Shown: in pieces, positions 1-5,107 of the stretch
How positions within the stretch are numbered: position 1 is the stretch's first letter
Layout of the letters: each line of letters starts with the position of its first letter
Assembly: GCA_038203095.1 (NCBI GenBank)
Contig: JBBREH010000049.1
Location: forward strand, 1-6,877
Source: PALSA-1336 sp038203095
GTDB taxonomy: Bacteria; Patescibacteriota; Doudnabacteria; UBA920
Direction: 5' to 3'
DNA length: 6,877 nt
The notes under the pieces: model-generated
Databases searched by the model: none
The model's input: only the letters and a program-made list of their open reading frames with translations
What the model was told of the DNA's origin: nothing
Translations under genes and position numbers: made by a program

Positions 1-1
1 T

Positions 2-124
2 ACTACCAATTCCTTGGACGGCAGTTTTAGTCACTTGAAAGATTTATTGAGAATCCATCGAGGACTAAAAAGGCATCGACGATACAAACTCATCCAGGAG
101 ATTTTAGCAAATCCTAAGCACTAG
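2..124 (+). CDS. Transposase, C-terminal fragment (cut by window edge)
   Basis: Frame 2 is open from the left edge to a TAG stop and encodes the last 40 residues of a protein. It begins TTNSLDGSFSHLKDLL and continues with RIHRGLKRHRR and a short basic tail. The pattern TNSL(E/D)G...LK..LR.HRGL is what I know from the C-terminal end of DDE transposases of the IS256/IS1249 (Mutator-like) lineage, where the Glu or Asp after NSL lies near the last catalytic acid. The catalytic core is outside the window, so family and intactness cannot be judged. The stop codon is 22 nt before the start chosen for the next gene, a prepilin, so the right end of the insertion sequence must lie at or just before that gene. 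The family assignment is from memory of the motif and is moderately sure; that it is a transposase tail is more secure. Confidence 0.72.
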   Translation, partial: TTNSLDGSFSHLKDLLRIHRGLKRHRRYKLIQEILANPKH

Positions 125-131
125 AATTAAG

Positions 132-137
132 TATTAT
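132..137 (+). promoter_or_regulatory. Possible -10 element for the first prepilin
   Basis: TATTAT matches five of six bases of the sigma70 -10 consensus and ends 9 nt before the TTG start at 147. No recognisable -35 lies 16-18 bp upstream. If it is used, the transcript would have almost no 5' leader. It would also lie in the tail of the insertion sequence, so the IS may supply the promoter. Weak call. Confidence 0.3.
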
Positions 138-146
138 ACCAGTAAT

Positions 147-605
147 TTGCAGCAGTCTAAGTATTTAAAATCAGGTTTTACTTTAATAGAGCTTTTGGTA
201 GTTATTGCAATTATAGGTCTGCTTGCTTCTGTTGTTTTGCTAGCTTTAAATTCTGCCCGGGCTAAATCTAGAGACGCCAAACGTTTAGCCGATGTAAGGC
301 AAATGGCCACCGCTATGGAATTATTTTTCAACGATAAATCTTCCTATCCAACCCAAACAACAGCCGGTCTCTTTTCCAGCACTTATCTTACCCCGACTTA
401 TATGGGTCTAATTCCCAAGGCTCCTACGCCGGCGGACTCCGTAACCTGCCAAAATACGTATAACGGCCTGACGGGTAATGATTATATTTACACCACTCCT
501 GCCGGCGCTACGGTTTCCAGTTATTCTTTAAGTTTTTGTTTGGGAGCAATAACCGGTGGGTATCAGCCCGGCATTCATACATTAACTCAGGCAGGAATTC
601 AATAA
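147..605 (+). CDS. Type IV prepilin / pseudopilin with class III leader
   Basis: This 152-residue protein is a prepilin, a subunit that prepilin peptidase cleaves and methylates before assembly into a type IV pilus or pseudopilus. The leader MQQSKYLKSG ends in Gly10, followed by FTLIELLVVIAIIGLL, with Glu at +5 of the mature protein. The hydrophobic helix covers about residues 11-34 and runs into a charged amphipathic stretch (SARAKSRDAKRLADVRQ). Cys101 and Cys131 could form the D-region disulfide common in pilins. The mature length of 142 residues fits small type IV pilins. TTG at 147 was chosen because the frame is closed at 105 and no ATG or GTG gives a leader; no Shine-Dalgarno is visible. 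An IS tail lies directly upstream and a strong terminator follows. Major pilin, minor pilin and pseudopilin cannot be told apart here. Confidence 0.9.
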   Translation: MQQSKYLKSGFTLIELLVVIAIIGLLASVVLLALNSARAKSRDAKRLADVRQMATAMELFFNDKSSYPTQTTAGLFSSTYLTPTYMGLIPKAPTPADSVTCQNTYNGLTGNDYIYTTPAGATVSSYSLSFCLGAITGGYQPGIHTLTQAGIQ

Positions 606-622
606 TAGTGCGTTACACAAAT

Positions 623-656
623 AAACACCTTCCCGCACGACGTGGGAAGGTGTTTT
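623..656 (+). terminator. Intrinsic terminator after the first prepilin
   Basis: An inverted repeat pairs 623-636 with 642-655. Its core is CACCTTCCC with GGGAAGGTG, it has one G-T wobble, and the loop is ACGAC. The 3' arm ends in TTTT. It begins 18 nt after the prepilin stop. A-rich sequence on the left side could allow termination from the other strand as well. Confidence 0.88.
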
Positions 657-683
657 GTAAAAATATTTTAAGTAGTCTAAAAT
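655..683 (+). promoter_or_regulatory. Sigma70-type promoter for the second prepilin
   Basis: TTGTAA (655-660, four of six consensus bases) and TAAAAT (678-683, five of six) are separated by exactly 17 bp. The predicted transcription start is near 690, about 40 nt before the TTG at 730. The -35 overlaps the T-tract of the preceding terminator, so termination of one prepilin and initiation of the next are packed together. Confidence 0.5.
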
Positions 684-729
684 GAAAGCAGCGGAAGAAA
701 TAAAAAAATAAAATGAATTTGCCAAATAT

Positions 730-1437
730 TTGAACAATAATCCAAAAAAAAGTGAAGCCGGATCTACCCATACACCAAATAATTTGGTGTATGGGTTTAC
801 TCTCATTGAACTTCTTGTTGTTATTGCCATTATTGGTTTGCTCGCCAGCGTAGTTTTGGTGGCTTTAAATGGCGTACGACAAAAAGCGCGGGACACCCAG
901 CGGATCGCTAACATTCAGCAGGTTGTAAAGGCTTTGCAATTATATTATCAGGACCATGGTCAGTATCCCAATCCTACTTGTCCCTGCGGAGACGGTGGCT
1001 GGGAAACCAGCACGGCCGATCCGACGCAGTTTATAGAAGCTTTAAAACCTTATTTAGGCGGACATAACACCCCATCCGACCCTTTAAATCAAACCGTGCT
1101 GGGTGTAAGTATGTTTGGCCCACGACCCGGCTCATATTATTTTGCCTATTACCGTTACGCACCGGCGCCGGGTTACTGCGGTTGTCCTTCGGGCGCCTCC
1201 TCTAATTGCGTGAATACAACCAAGCCCATTGCGGTGTTAGTAATTCATAAAATGGAAGTTTTAGTGCCAGATAATTTGCCAGACCCGGGAATGCCTTTGC
1301 CAACAAGCATTAATTTACCCCGCGGGATTTGTGGTGACCCGGGAGTAGATAATGTTTGCACCCAGGTAGATTACACTGCCGGCCAATGCCGCGACTGGTC
1401 CATGGAATTTGACTACTCGGTGGTTCTGGTTGAATAA
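730..1437 (+). CDS. Large cysteine-rich type IV prepilin-like protein
   Basis: This 235-residue prepilin has a 22-residue leader ending VYG, followed by FTLIELLVVIAIIGLLASVVL, with Glu at +5. The membrane helix is almost identical in protein sequence to that of the upstream prepilin, but the codons differ at many positions, so this is not a recent DNA duplication. After the helix (residues 23-45) and an amphipathic stretch to about 78, the globular part is different. It holds eight cysteines (84, 86, 150, 152, 160, 201, 210, 220), including CPC and CGC, plus proline/glycine-rich loops and aromatic runs. Up to four disulfides or metal binding are possible. The length suggests a minor pilin or specialised pseudopilin. 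TTG at 730 is the only reasonable start upstream of the helix, since TAA at 709 closes the frame. A GTG at 787 would leave a leader of only three residues. No Shine-Dalgarno and no clear terminator were found. Confidence 0.87.
   Translation: MNNNPKKSEAGSTHTPNNLVYGFTLIELLVVIAIIGLLASVVLVALNGVRQKARDTQRIANIQQVVKALQLYYQDHGQYPNPTCPCGDGGWETSTADPTQFIEALKPYLGGHNTPSDPLNQTVLGVSMFGPRPGSYYFAYYRYAPAPGYCGCPSGASSNCVNTTKPIAVLVIHKMEVLVPDNLPDPGMPLPTSINLPRGICGDPGVDNVCTQVDYTAGQCRDWSMEFDYSVVLVE
766..796. repeat. Perfect 14-bp inverted repeat in the prepilin leader
   Basis: ACCCATACACCAAA (766-779) and its exact reverse complement (783-796) are separated by only TAA. The hairpin encodes leader residues THTPNNLVYG and ends at the first codon of the mature pilin. 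In the mRNA it would be a strong stem beginning 36 nt after the chosen start codon. Confidence 0.85.
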
Positions 1438-1494
1438 ATTGATTGCCGTTTTTATTATCCTCTTTGGGTTTAATATTTCGCAACTCTGCTGTGG

Positions 1495-1613
1495 TTTCCA
1501 CCCCGAGCCTGCCTTGCCGGTAGGCAGGTGCATCCGACTGTGTCCGTCATAGTCCGTCAGCCTAGGCTGACAGATCCGTCCGCCTTAGGAGGACTGGACA
1601 TTCGGGGTCGAAA
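1495..1613. repeat. Nested palindromic repeat block (REP-like)
   Basis: Outer arms TTTCCACCCCGA (1495-1506) and TCGGGGTCGAAA (1602-1613) pair with one mismatch. Inside are three further structures: CCTGCCT (1508-1514) with AGGCAGG (1522-1528); the perfect 16-bp palindrome GTCAGCCTAGGCTGAC (1556-1571); and 1578-1584 with 1588-1594, a hairpin with one mismatch and a 3-nt loop. GTCCGTCA occurs twice directly (1542-1549, 1552-1559). The block is richer in GC than its surroundings. It lies in the 275-bp gap between the second prepilin and the small gene, where I see no coding sequence. Similar modules recur between genes in CPR genomes as I remember them; no copy count is possible from one window. 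Confidence 0.75.
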
Positions 1614-1635
1614 TGGCAAGTAGTTGCAGTTGATA

Positions 1636-1655
1636 CCTCGCAGCTTGCTGCAGGG
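1636..1655. repeat. Small REP-like hairpin
   Basis: GCAGC (1640-1644) and GCTGC (1647-1651) form a stem with a TT loop. It extends outward by a mismatch, a wobble and two C-G pairs (1636-1638 with 1653-1655). It directly follows the nested palindrome block and is probably part of the same repeat family. No T-run follows, so it is not a typical terminator. Confidence 0.5.
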
Positions 1656-1699
1656 GGCAGTTCACTTTTACACGGTTTTATTTTTAGGAACGATTAAGC

Positions 1700-1705
1700 T
1701 ATAAT
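1700..1705 (+). promoter_or_regulatory. -10 element of the small 78-aa gene
   Basis: A perfect TATAAT ends 7 nt before the TTG start at 1713. No good -35 lies 17 bp upstream; that position is T-rich. Transcription would begin at or next to the start codon, giving a leaderless mRNA. Confidence 0.45.
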
Positions 1706-1712
1706 TTTTGTT

Positions 1713-1949
1713 TTGTCGAAAAGCAAAAATGATGATAAGCTATTTACCCCCGGCCGCAAGAGTCGTAACCGGGGTTTAAAGGAGGCCCTTCATTTTAAGT
1801 GCCTCAGTCAAATACCGGAGTTTATTCTTCGGTATGCTCTGGGTGGAACTTCGCTGAGAGAAATGGCTTCTTTCGAGGAGTATTCGTTTTTTTGTGAAGC
1901 CTGTCAGTCTGCCGTAGCTGCGGTTGATAGGACCTTGCGCGAAGCGTAA
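1713..1949 (+). CDS. Small protein with zf-HC2 (anti-sigma-like) pattern, metal site altered
   Basis: This 78-residue protein is probably cytoplasmic, since it has no signal peptide or membrane helix. Residues 1-25 are lysine/arginine-rich. The rest follows the order seen in zf-HC2 anti-sigma domains: a C(L/I)S-type start (CLSQIPEFI), RYALGG, an acidic helix, then CEAC and a final helix (QSAVAAVDRTLREA). In classical members the zinc ligands are H-x3-C-x2-C; here the His position is Tyr (EEYSFFCEAC), so zinc binding would need another ligand such as Cys30, or may be lost. The resemblance is by eye and modest. TTG at 1713 is chosen because TAA at 1695 closes the frame and the next in-frame ATG (1863) would remove most of the protein. 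An out-of-frame ATG pair at 1729/1732 opens only a 16-codon ORF. No sigma factor gene is adjacent, so a partner cannot be named. Confidence 0.55.
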   Translation: MSKSKNDDKLFTPGRKSRNRGLKEALHFKCLSQIPEFILRYALGGTSLREMASFEEYSFFCEACQSAVAAVDRTLREA

Positions 1950-2196
1950 GGAATACAACCAAGTCTAATTTAGGTGTACCCTAAATTAGACGGGGAGTCT
2001 GCTACCGCTGTCCTTATTATTTTATATTTGTATTGCTGATTATTTTAGAAGTTTTTACTGCCATGTTTCACTGGGAAAAGTTGAATAGGAGTAACTGTTC
2101 ACTTGGGGGTAGTGCAGTGCGCCGATTTATAGCTATCTTAAAAAGTCCATAAATGGGCGGACTACACGATCGTTATCGAACTTTTGTCATCGATGA
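1950..2196. other. Intergenic region between the small gene and the MFS gene
   Basis: About 300 bp between stop and next start. Apart from the hairpin at 1963-1991 and the promoter elements from 2197, I see no gene. A 29-codon ORF (2063-2152) has no ribosome binding site or recognisable motif. The second half is more mixed in composition than the first, with no stable RNA fold evident by eye. Confidence 0.5.
1963..1991. repeat. Perfect 12-bp hairpin downstream of the small gene
   Basis: GTCTAATTTAGG (1963-1974) pairs exactly with CCTAAATTAGAC (1980-1991) around a TGTAC loop. It starts 13 nt after the stop codon. CGGGGAG, not a T-run, follows, so it does not look like an intrinsic terminator. 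An mRNA 3'-end stabiliser or a REP-type repeat fits better. Confidence 0.65.
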
Positions 2197-2225
2197 TTGA
2201 GGGTATGCTGGTTTTATGGTAGAAT
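2197..2225 (+). promoter_or_regulatory. Extended -10 promoter of the MFS gene
   Basis: TTGAGG (2197-2202, four of six) and TAGAAT (2220-2225, five of six) are separated by 17 bp. TG at 2217-2218 completes an extended -10 (TGnTAGAAT). The predicted transcription start is near 2232, about 28 nt before the ATG at 2260. Confidence 0.65.
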
Positions 2226-2226
2226 A

Positions 2227-2247
2227 TTAAATTGTTAACTAATTTAA
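2227..2247. promoter_or_regulatory. Operator-like palindrome over the MFS transcription start
   Basis: Arms TTAAATT (2227-2233) and AATTTAA (2241-2247) are exact inverted repeats flanking GTTAACT, which itself contains the palindrome GTTAAC. The site covers the predicted +1. That is where TetR- or MarR-type repressors of drug exporters usually bind, but no regulator gene is in the window and AT-rich DNA makes such palindromes by chance. Tentative. Confidence 0.35.
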
Positions 2248-2259
2248 ATAATCATTTTG

Positions 2260-4593
2260 ATGTCAGAAATAATTATTCCTAGCAATCTTCCTGTCGCAGA
2301 AAATAACTTTTCCGGTCTACAGCATCAGTCATCATTTAAAAAATGGGCGGGATTGGGTGTGTTAACTTTGGGTTTAGCCATTGTGGTAATAGACACTAGC
2401 TTATTAAATGTTTCTTTAGCTACTATTATAAAAGATTTGAATACCGACCTGCAAAGCCTTCAATGGGTAATTACTGCTTATGCCTTAGTACTTGCGGCTT
2501 TTACTATTACCGGTGGGCGTTTAGGAGATTTATACGGTCGTAGAAAAATGTTTATGCTAGGCGCGATTATTTTTGCCACCGGTTCATTCATTGCTTCCAT
2601 TAGCCACTCCATTCCGGTACTGCTTTTTGGTGAAGCAATTGTTGAGGGGTTTGGCGCTGCCTTAATGATGCCGGCTACTGCTTCTTTGGTTGTAGCTAAT
2701 TTCAAAGGCAAAGATAGAGCCACAGCTTTTGGCGTGTGGGGAGCTGCGGCTGGGGCATCTTCTGCAATTGGACCCTTACTGGGCGGATATTTAACCTCAC
2801 ATTACAGTTGGCGTTGGGGTTTCAGAATAAATATTTTTGTGGGAATTATTGTTGTATTAGGCTCTCTGTTTCTAATTAAAGAATCTTTGGACGAAAGAAA
2901 GCCCAAATTGGATTGGTGGGGTGTACTGCTTTCATCTGTCGGACTATTGGCTATAGTCTTTGGTATTATTGAATCTTCTACTTTGGGCTGGTGGCATGCA
3001 AAAAAAGCTTTTGAATTTTTTGGACATTCTCTTGCCTTCAGCAACTTTTCATTGGTGCCGGTAAGTATTTTGTTTGGTTTTGTAATGTTAGCGATTTTTG
3101 CCTGGTGGGAGCTACGTTTAGAAAAAAGAGGTCAGACCCCATTGGTATCCATGAAGCTTTTGAGAAATCAACAATTTACTTCGGGAGCAATTACTACGGC
3201 CATTTTGACTTTAGGGATGACGGGCATGGTTTTTGCTCTGCCCGTTTTTTTACAAACAGTAAAAAATTTAGGCGCGTTTGATACTGGTTTGGCGTTATTG
3301 CCTTTATCTCTCGCGTTATTAATTGTTGCTCCTCTTAGCGGGATTTTAAGTAAAAAAATTACGCCAAAGTATATTATTATGGCCGGTTTGTTAATAGACG
3401 TAGCCGCGGCCTTTGTTATCCGGTCAAATATTAGTGTAGATATGCCAATTAGCCGACTTATATTTGGTCTTACTATTTATGGAATTGGTATGGGTTTGGT
3501 ATTCCCTCCTATCTCGAATTTAGTGTTGTCCGCGGTGCCGGTGGAAATGGCGGGAGAGGGCTCGGGGGTGAATAATACTCTTCGCCAAGTTGGCGCGACT
3601 TTGGGGGCGGCAATTATTGGTGCGGCCATTTTAACCTCCGTTTCAGCGCATTTGGTTAAGGGGATAGAAGCTAGTCAGATCATCCCCAATGCTGCCAAGG
3701 CACAAATTATTTCCGTGGTGTCCGATCCGGATTCCAACGTGGAATTTTCTTCCGGTAAATCCTTACCGGGAGTGGGTAGTGGCCTTATTGGTGACGAAAT
3801 GAAAGCTCTTGTTAATGGCGCGTCTGCAATGGCAACCCGCGATGCATATGTTTATTCAGCGCTATTTGCCTTTTTATGCTTTATTACGGCTTTATTTTTG
3901 CCAAAGACAGACGTGCATGTGGACGGTGCCGCTCCGGAAATGAGTCATGGTTTTGGCAAATTTGCGCTGGCCGGACTGCTCTTAGTGCTAGGTATTTCTA
4001 CAGCTTATTTGCTACTGAGGCAGAGCGCTAATCAGGTATTGGCGAGCGGCCTTAAACCGTCAATTATAAACATGGCTAATTTTAACATCAGTCAGAATTC
4101 TTTTGCGCCTTCCTTTGCATCGGTTGCCGAATCAGGTGATGCTTCTGCTACGCCTGTTAACTCCGTAGCCGCTCTTACCCCTGCGAGTATTGCTTCTACT
4201 ACGCCTGATTACCCTGCTAGTACTACGCCTCTTGTGGTGGAAAAAATTTATACAGATAATGCTTTAGGTTTTAGTGTAAAGGTTAACCAAGAGTGGCAGG
4301 CTACAAAAGCTCCCAGTGGTTTTGAAGTTGTGTTTGTTAACGCTCAAGAGCAAACTGTAGATGTTCAGGCTTATAAAAGTAATGGTGATAGTTTAGATGT
4401 TGTTTTGAGTCAGTTAAACGGTAGTCCAAGCGTTTCCGATATTTTCCGCACAAGTTTCTTGGGAGAACCCGCCATATCTTTTAAGACCGACAGTTCTCAA
4501 GCAATTGCCGTCATTCATAATAATAAACTTTACTACCTTATGGCGCCAAGTTTAAATTTGGGTTTAGTCAAAAGCTTCGCGTTCTTGCCTTAA
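2260..4593 (+). CDS. DHA2-family (EmrB/QacA-like) MFS exporter with C-terminal extracytoplasmic domain
   Basis: This 777-residue membrane protein is a proton-driven major facilitator exporter; its substrate is unknown. Residues 30-548 give about 14 hydrophobic helices, as in DHA2 drug exporters. Asp45 lies in TM1 (IDTSLLNVSLATI), motif A GRLGDLYGRRK is at 86-96, and a motif C-like GP.LGG is at about 158-176. WRWGFRIN at 184-191 and EGFGAALMMPA near 129 suit the subfamily that has Glu, not Arg/Gln, in motif B. The protein is 250-300 residues longer than usual. A further helix (about 567-586) precedes a Ser/Thr/Ala/Pro linker with ASTTP repeats. Residues 663-777 then form a soluble domain beginning YTDNALGFSVKVNQEW, which resembles PsbP-like YGFS...W domains. 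Fifteen helices would put this domain outside. Start: ATG 2260 is preferred over the adjacent TTG 2257. No Shine-Dalgarno or terminator is clear. Confidence 0.93.
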   Translation: MSEIIIPSNLPVAENNFSGLQHQSSFKKWAGLGVLTLGLAIVVIDTSLLNVSLATIIKDLNTDLQSLQWVITAYALVLAAFTITGGRLGDLYGRRKMFMLGAIIFATGSFIASISHSIPVLLFGEAIVEGFGAALMMPATASLVVANFKGKDRATAFGVWGAAAGASSAIGPLLGGYLTSHYSWRWGFRINIFVGIIVVLGSLFLIKESLDERKPKLDWWGVLLSSVGLLAIVFGIIESSTLGWWHAKKAFEFFGHSLAFSNFSLVPVSILFGFVMLAIFAWWELRLEKRGQTPLVSMKLLRNQQFTSGAITTAILTLGMTGMVFALPVFLQTVKNLGAFDTGLALLPLSLALLIVAPLSGILSKKITPKYIIMAGLLIDVAAAFVIRSNISVDMPISRLIFGLTIYGIGMGLVFPPISNLVLSAVPVEMAGEGSGVNNTLRQVGATLGAAIIGAAILTSVSAHLVKGIEASQIIPNAAKAQIISVVSDPDSNVEFSSGKSLPGVGSGLIGDEMKALVNGASAMATRDAYVYSALFAFLCFITALFLPKTDVHVDGAAPEMSHGFGKFALAGLLLVLGISTAYLLLRQSANQVLASGLKPSIINMANFNISQNSFAPSFASVAESGDASATPVNSVAALTPASIASTTPDYPASTTPLVVEKIYTDNALGFSVKVNQEWQATKAPSGFEVVFVNAQEQTVDVQAYKSNGDSLDVVLSQLNGSPSVSDIFRTSFLGEPAISFKTDSSQAIAVIHNNKLYYLMAPSLNLGLVKSFAFLP

Positions 4594-4687
4594 GTAAGCC
4601 AAGTTCAAAAATCTTAAAATTCCGTAATATTTTTTAATCTACAGATAGATAATCCTGTAAAATAAATATGTGCCATGAGCATTTAAA

Positions 4688-4849
4688 GGGACTGTTGCCA
4701 AATGGCATTTTGACTGCAAATTGAAAATTTTGGCCATTCAGCCAAAAAAATTTATCCACTTAACTGAGTGTTAAACGTCAAAATTTGTTTTAACTGACTG
4801 GCTCAAAATTTTCAATTTTCGTCTGAAAAGCCCATTCGACAACAGCTCC
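4688..4849. mobile_element. 162-bp foldback MITE-like element with TTAAA target duplication
   Basis: The left end GGGACTGTTGCCAAATGG (from 4688) matches the reverse complement of the right end (GGAGCTGTTGTCGAATGG, ending 4849). The terminal inverted repeats run about 48-50 bp with roughly 70% identity, including an exact AAATTGAAAATTTTG block (4718-4732 with 4803-4817). Weaker pairing continues towards the centre, where TTAAC (4760-4764) and GTTAA (4770-4774) form the tip. The whole element can therefore fold into one long hairpin. TTAAA directly flanks both ends (4683-4687, 4850-4854), as expected for a 5-bp target duplication. It has no coding capacity, so it would be a non-autonomous element moved by a transposase elsewhere. 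The diverged arms suggest an old insertion. Confidence 0.72.
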
Positions 4850-4976
4850 TTAAAATCCGTTTGATAGTTGATATTAAAAATTAGAAAATAGGGATAAGGT
4901 GTGTATAATCTGTATATAAATAGGCTTTTAAGCTCCAACCGGTATATGTTTAAAAACGCTTGGCTGGCTTTACTAA

Positions 4977-5007
4977 TAGTCAATAAAAAGCCTTGTTTTA
5001 TTGACTA
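4977..5007. repeat. Perfect 12-bp inverted repeat upstream of the rRNA promoter
   Basis: TAGTCAATAAAA (4977-4988) pairs exactly with TTTTATTGACTA (4996-5007) around a 7-nt loop. CTAATA (4973-4978) and TATTAG (5015-5020) can make a wider alternative stem. It could insulate rRNA transcription from upstream read-through, but the stem is AT-rich and lacks a classic terminator form. Confidence 0.55.
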
Positions 5008-5072
5008 AATAAGTTATTAGAGGCCCAAAAACCTTATTTTCTAGAAAAATATCAAATATTGTATAATAGGGG

Positions 5073-5101
5073 TTGACACACATTGGCAAAAGGTTTATAA
5101 T
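5073..5101 (+). promoter_or_regulatory. Perfect-consensus sigma70 promoter of the rRNA operon
   Basis: TTGACA (5073-5078) and TATAAT (5096-5101) match the consensus at all twelve positions with the ideal 17-bp spacer. Transcription should start near 5108, giving a leader of about 545 nt before mature 16S rRNA. AT-rich DNA just upstream could act as an UP element. The discriminator is not GC-rich. Confidence 0.9.
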
Positions 5102-5107
5102 TGCTAA

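Noticed and set aside
682..711. Nine-codon ORF MKAAEEIKK before the second prepilin
   Set aside because: Its ATG overlaps the predicted -10 element, so it would not be in the transcript.
1310..1533. Two minus-strand ORFs over the end of the second prepilin and the repeat block
   Set aside because: They are shadows of the prepilin and of the palindromes; the residues show no domain pattern.
1495..1655. CRISPR array
   Set aside because: The repeats are nested palindromes of different sequence, not regularly spaced direct repeats with unique spacers.
2063..2152. 29-codon ORF MFHWEKLNRSN... between the small gene and the MFS gene
   Set aside because: It has an ATG but no ribosome binding site, promoter or known motif, and its length is within chance expectation.
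4771..4983. 70-codon minus-strand ORF upstream of the rRNA promoter
   Set aside because: It overlaps half of the foldback element, has AT-rich composition, and shows no recognisable domain or start signal.
4900..5070. Additional rRNA promoters at the TATAAT hexamers 4904-4909 and 5062-5067
   Set aside because: Neither has a recognisable -35 at 16-18 bp; they may be chance in AT-rich DNA.
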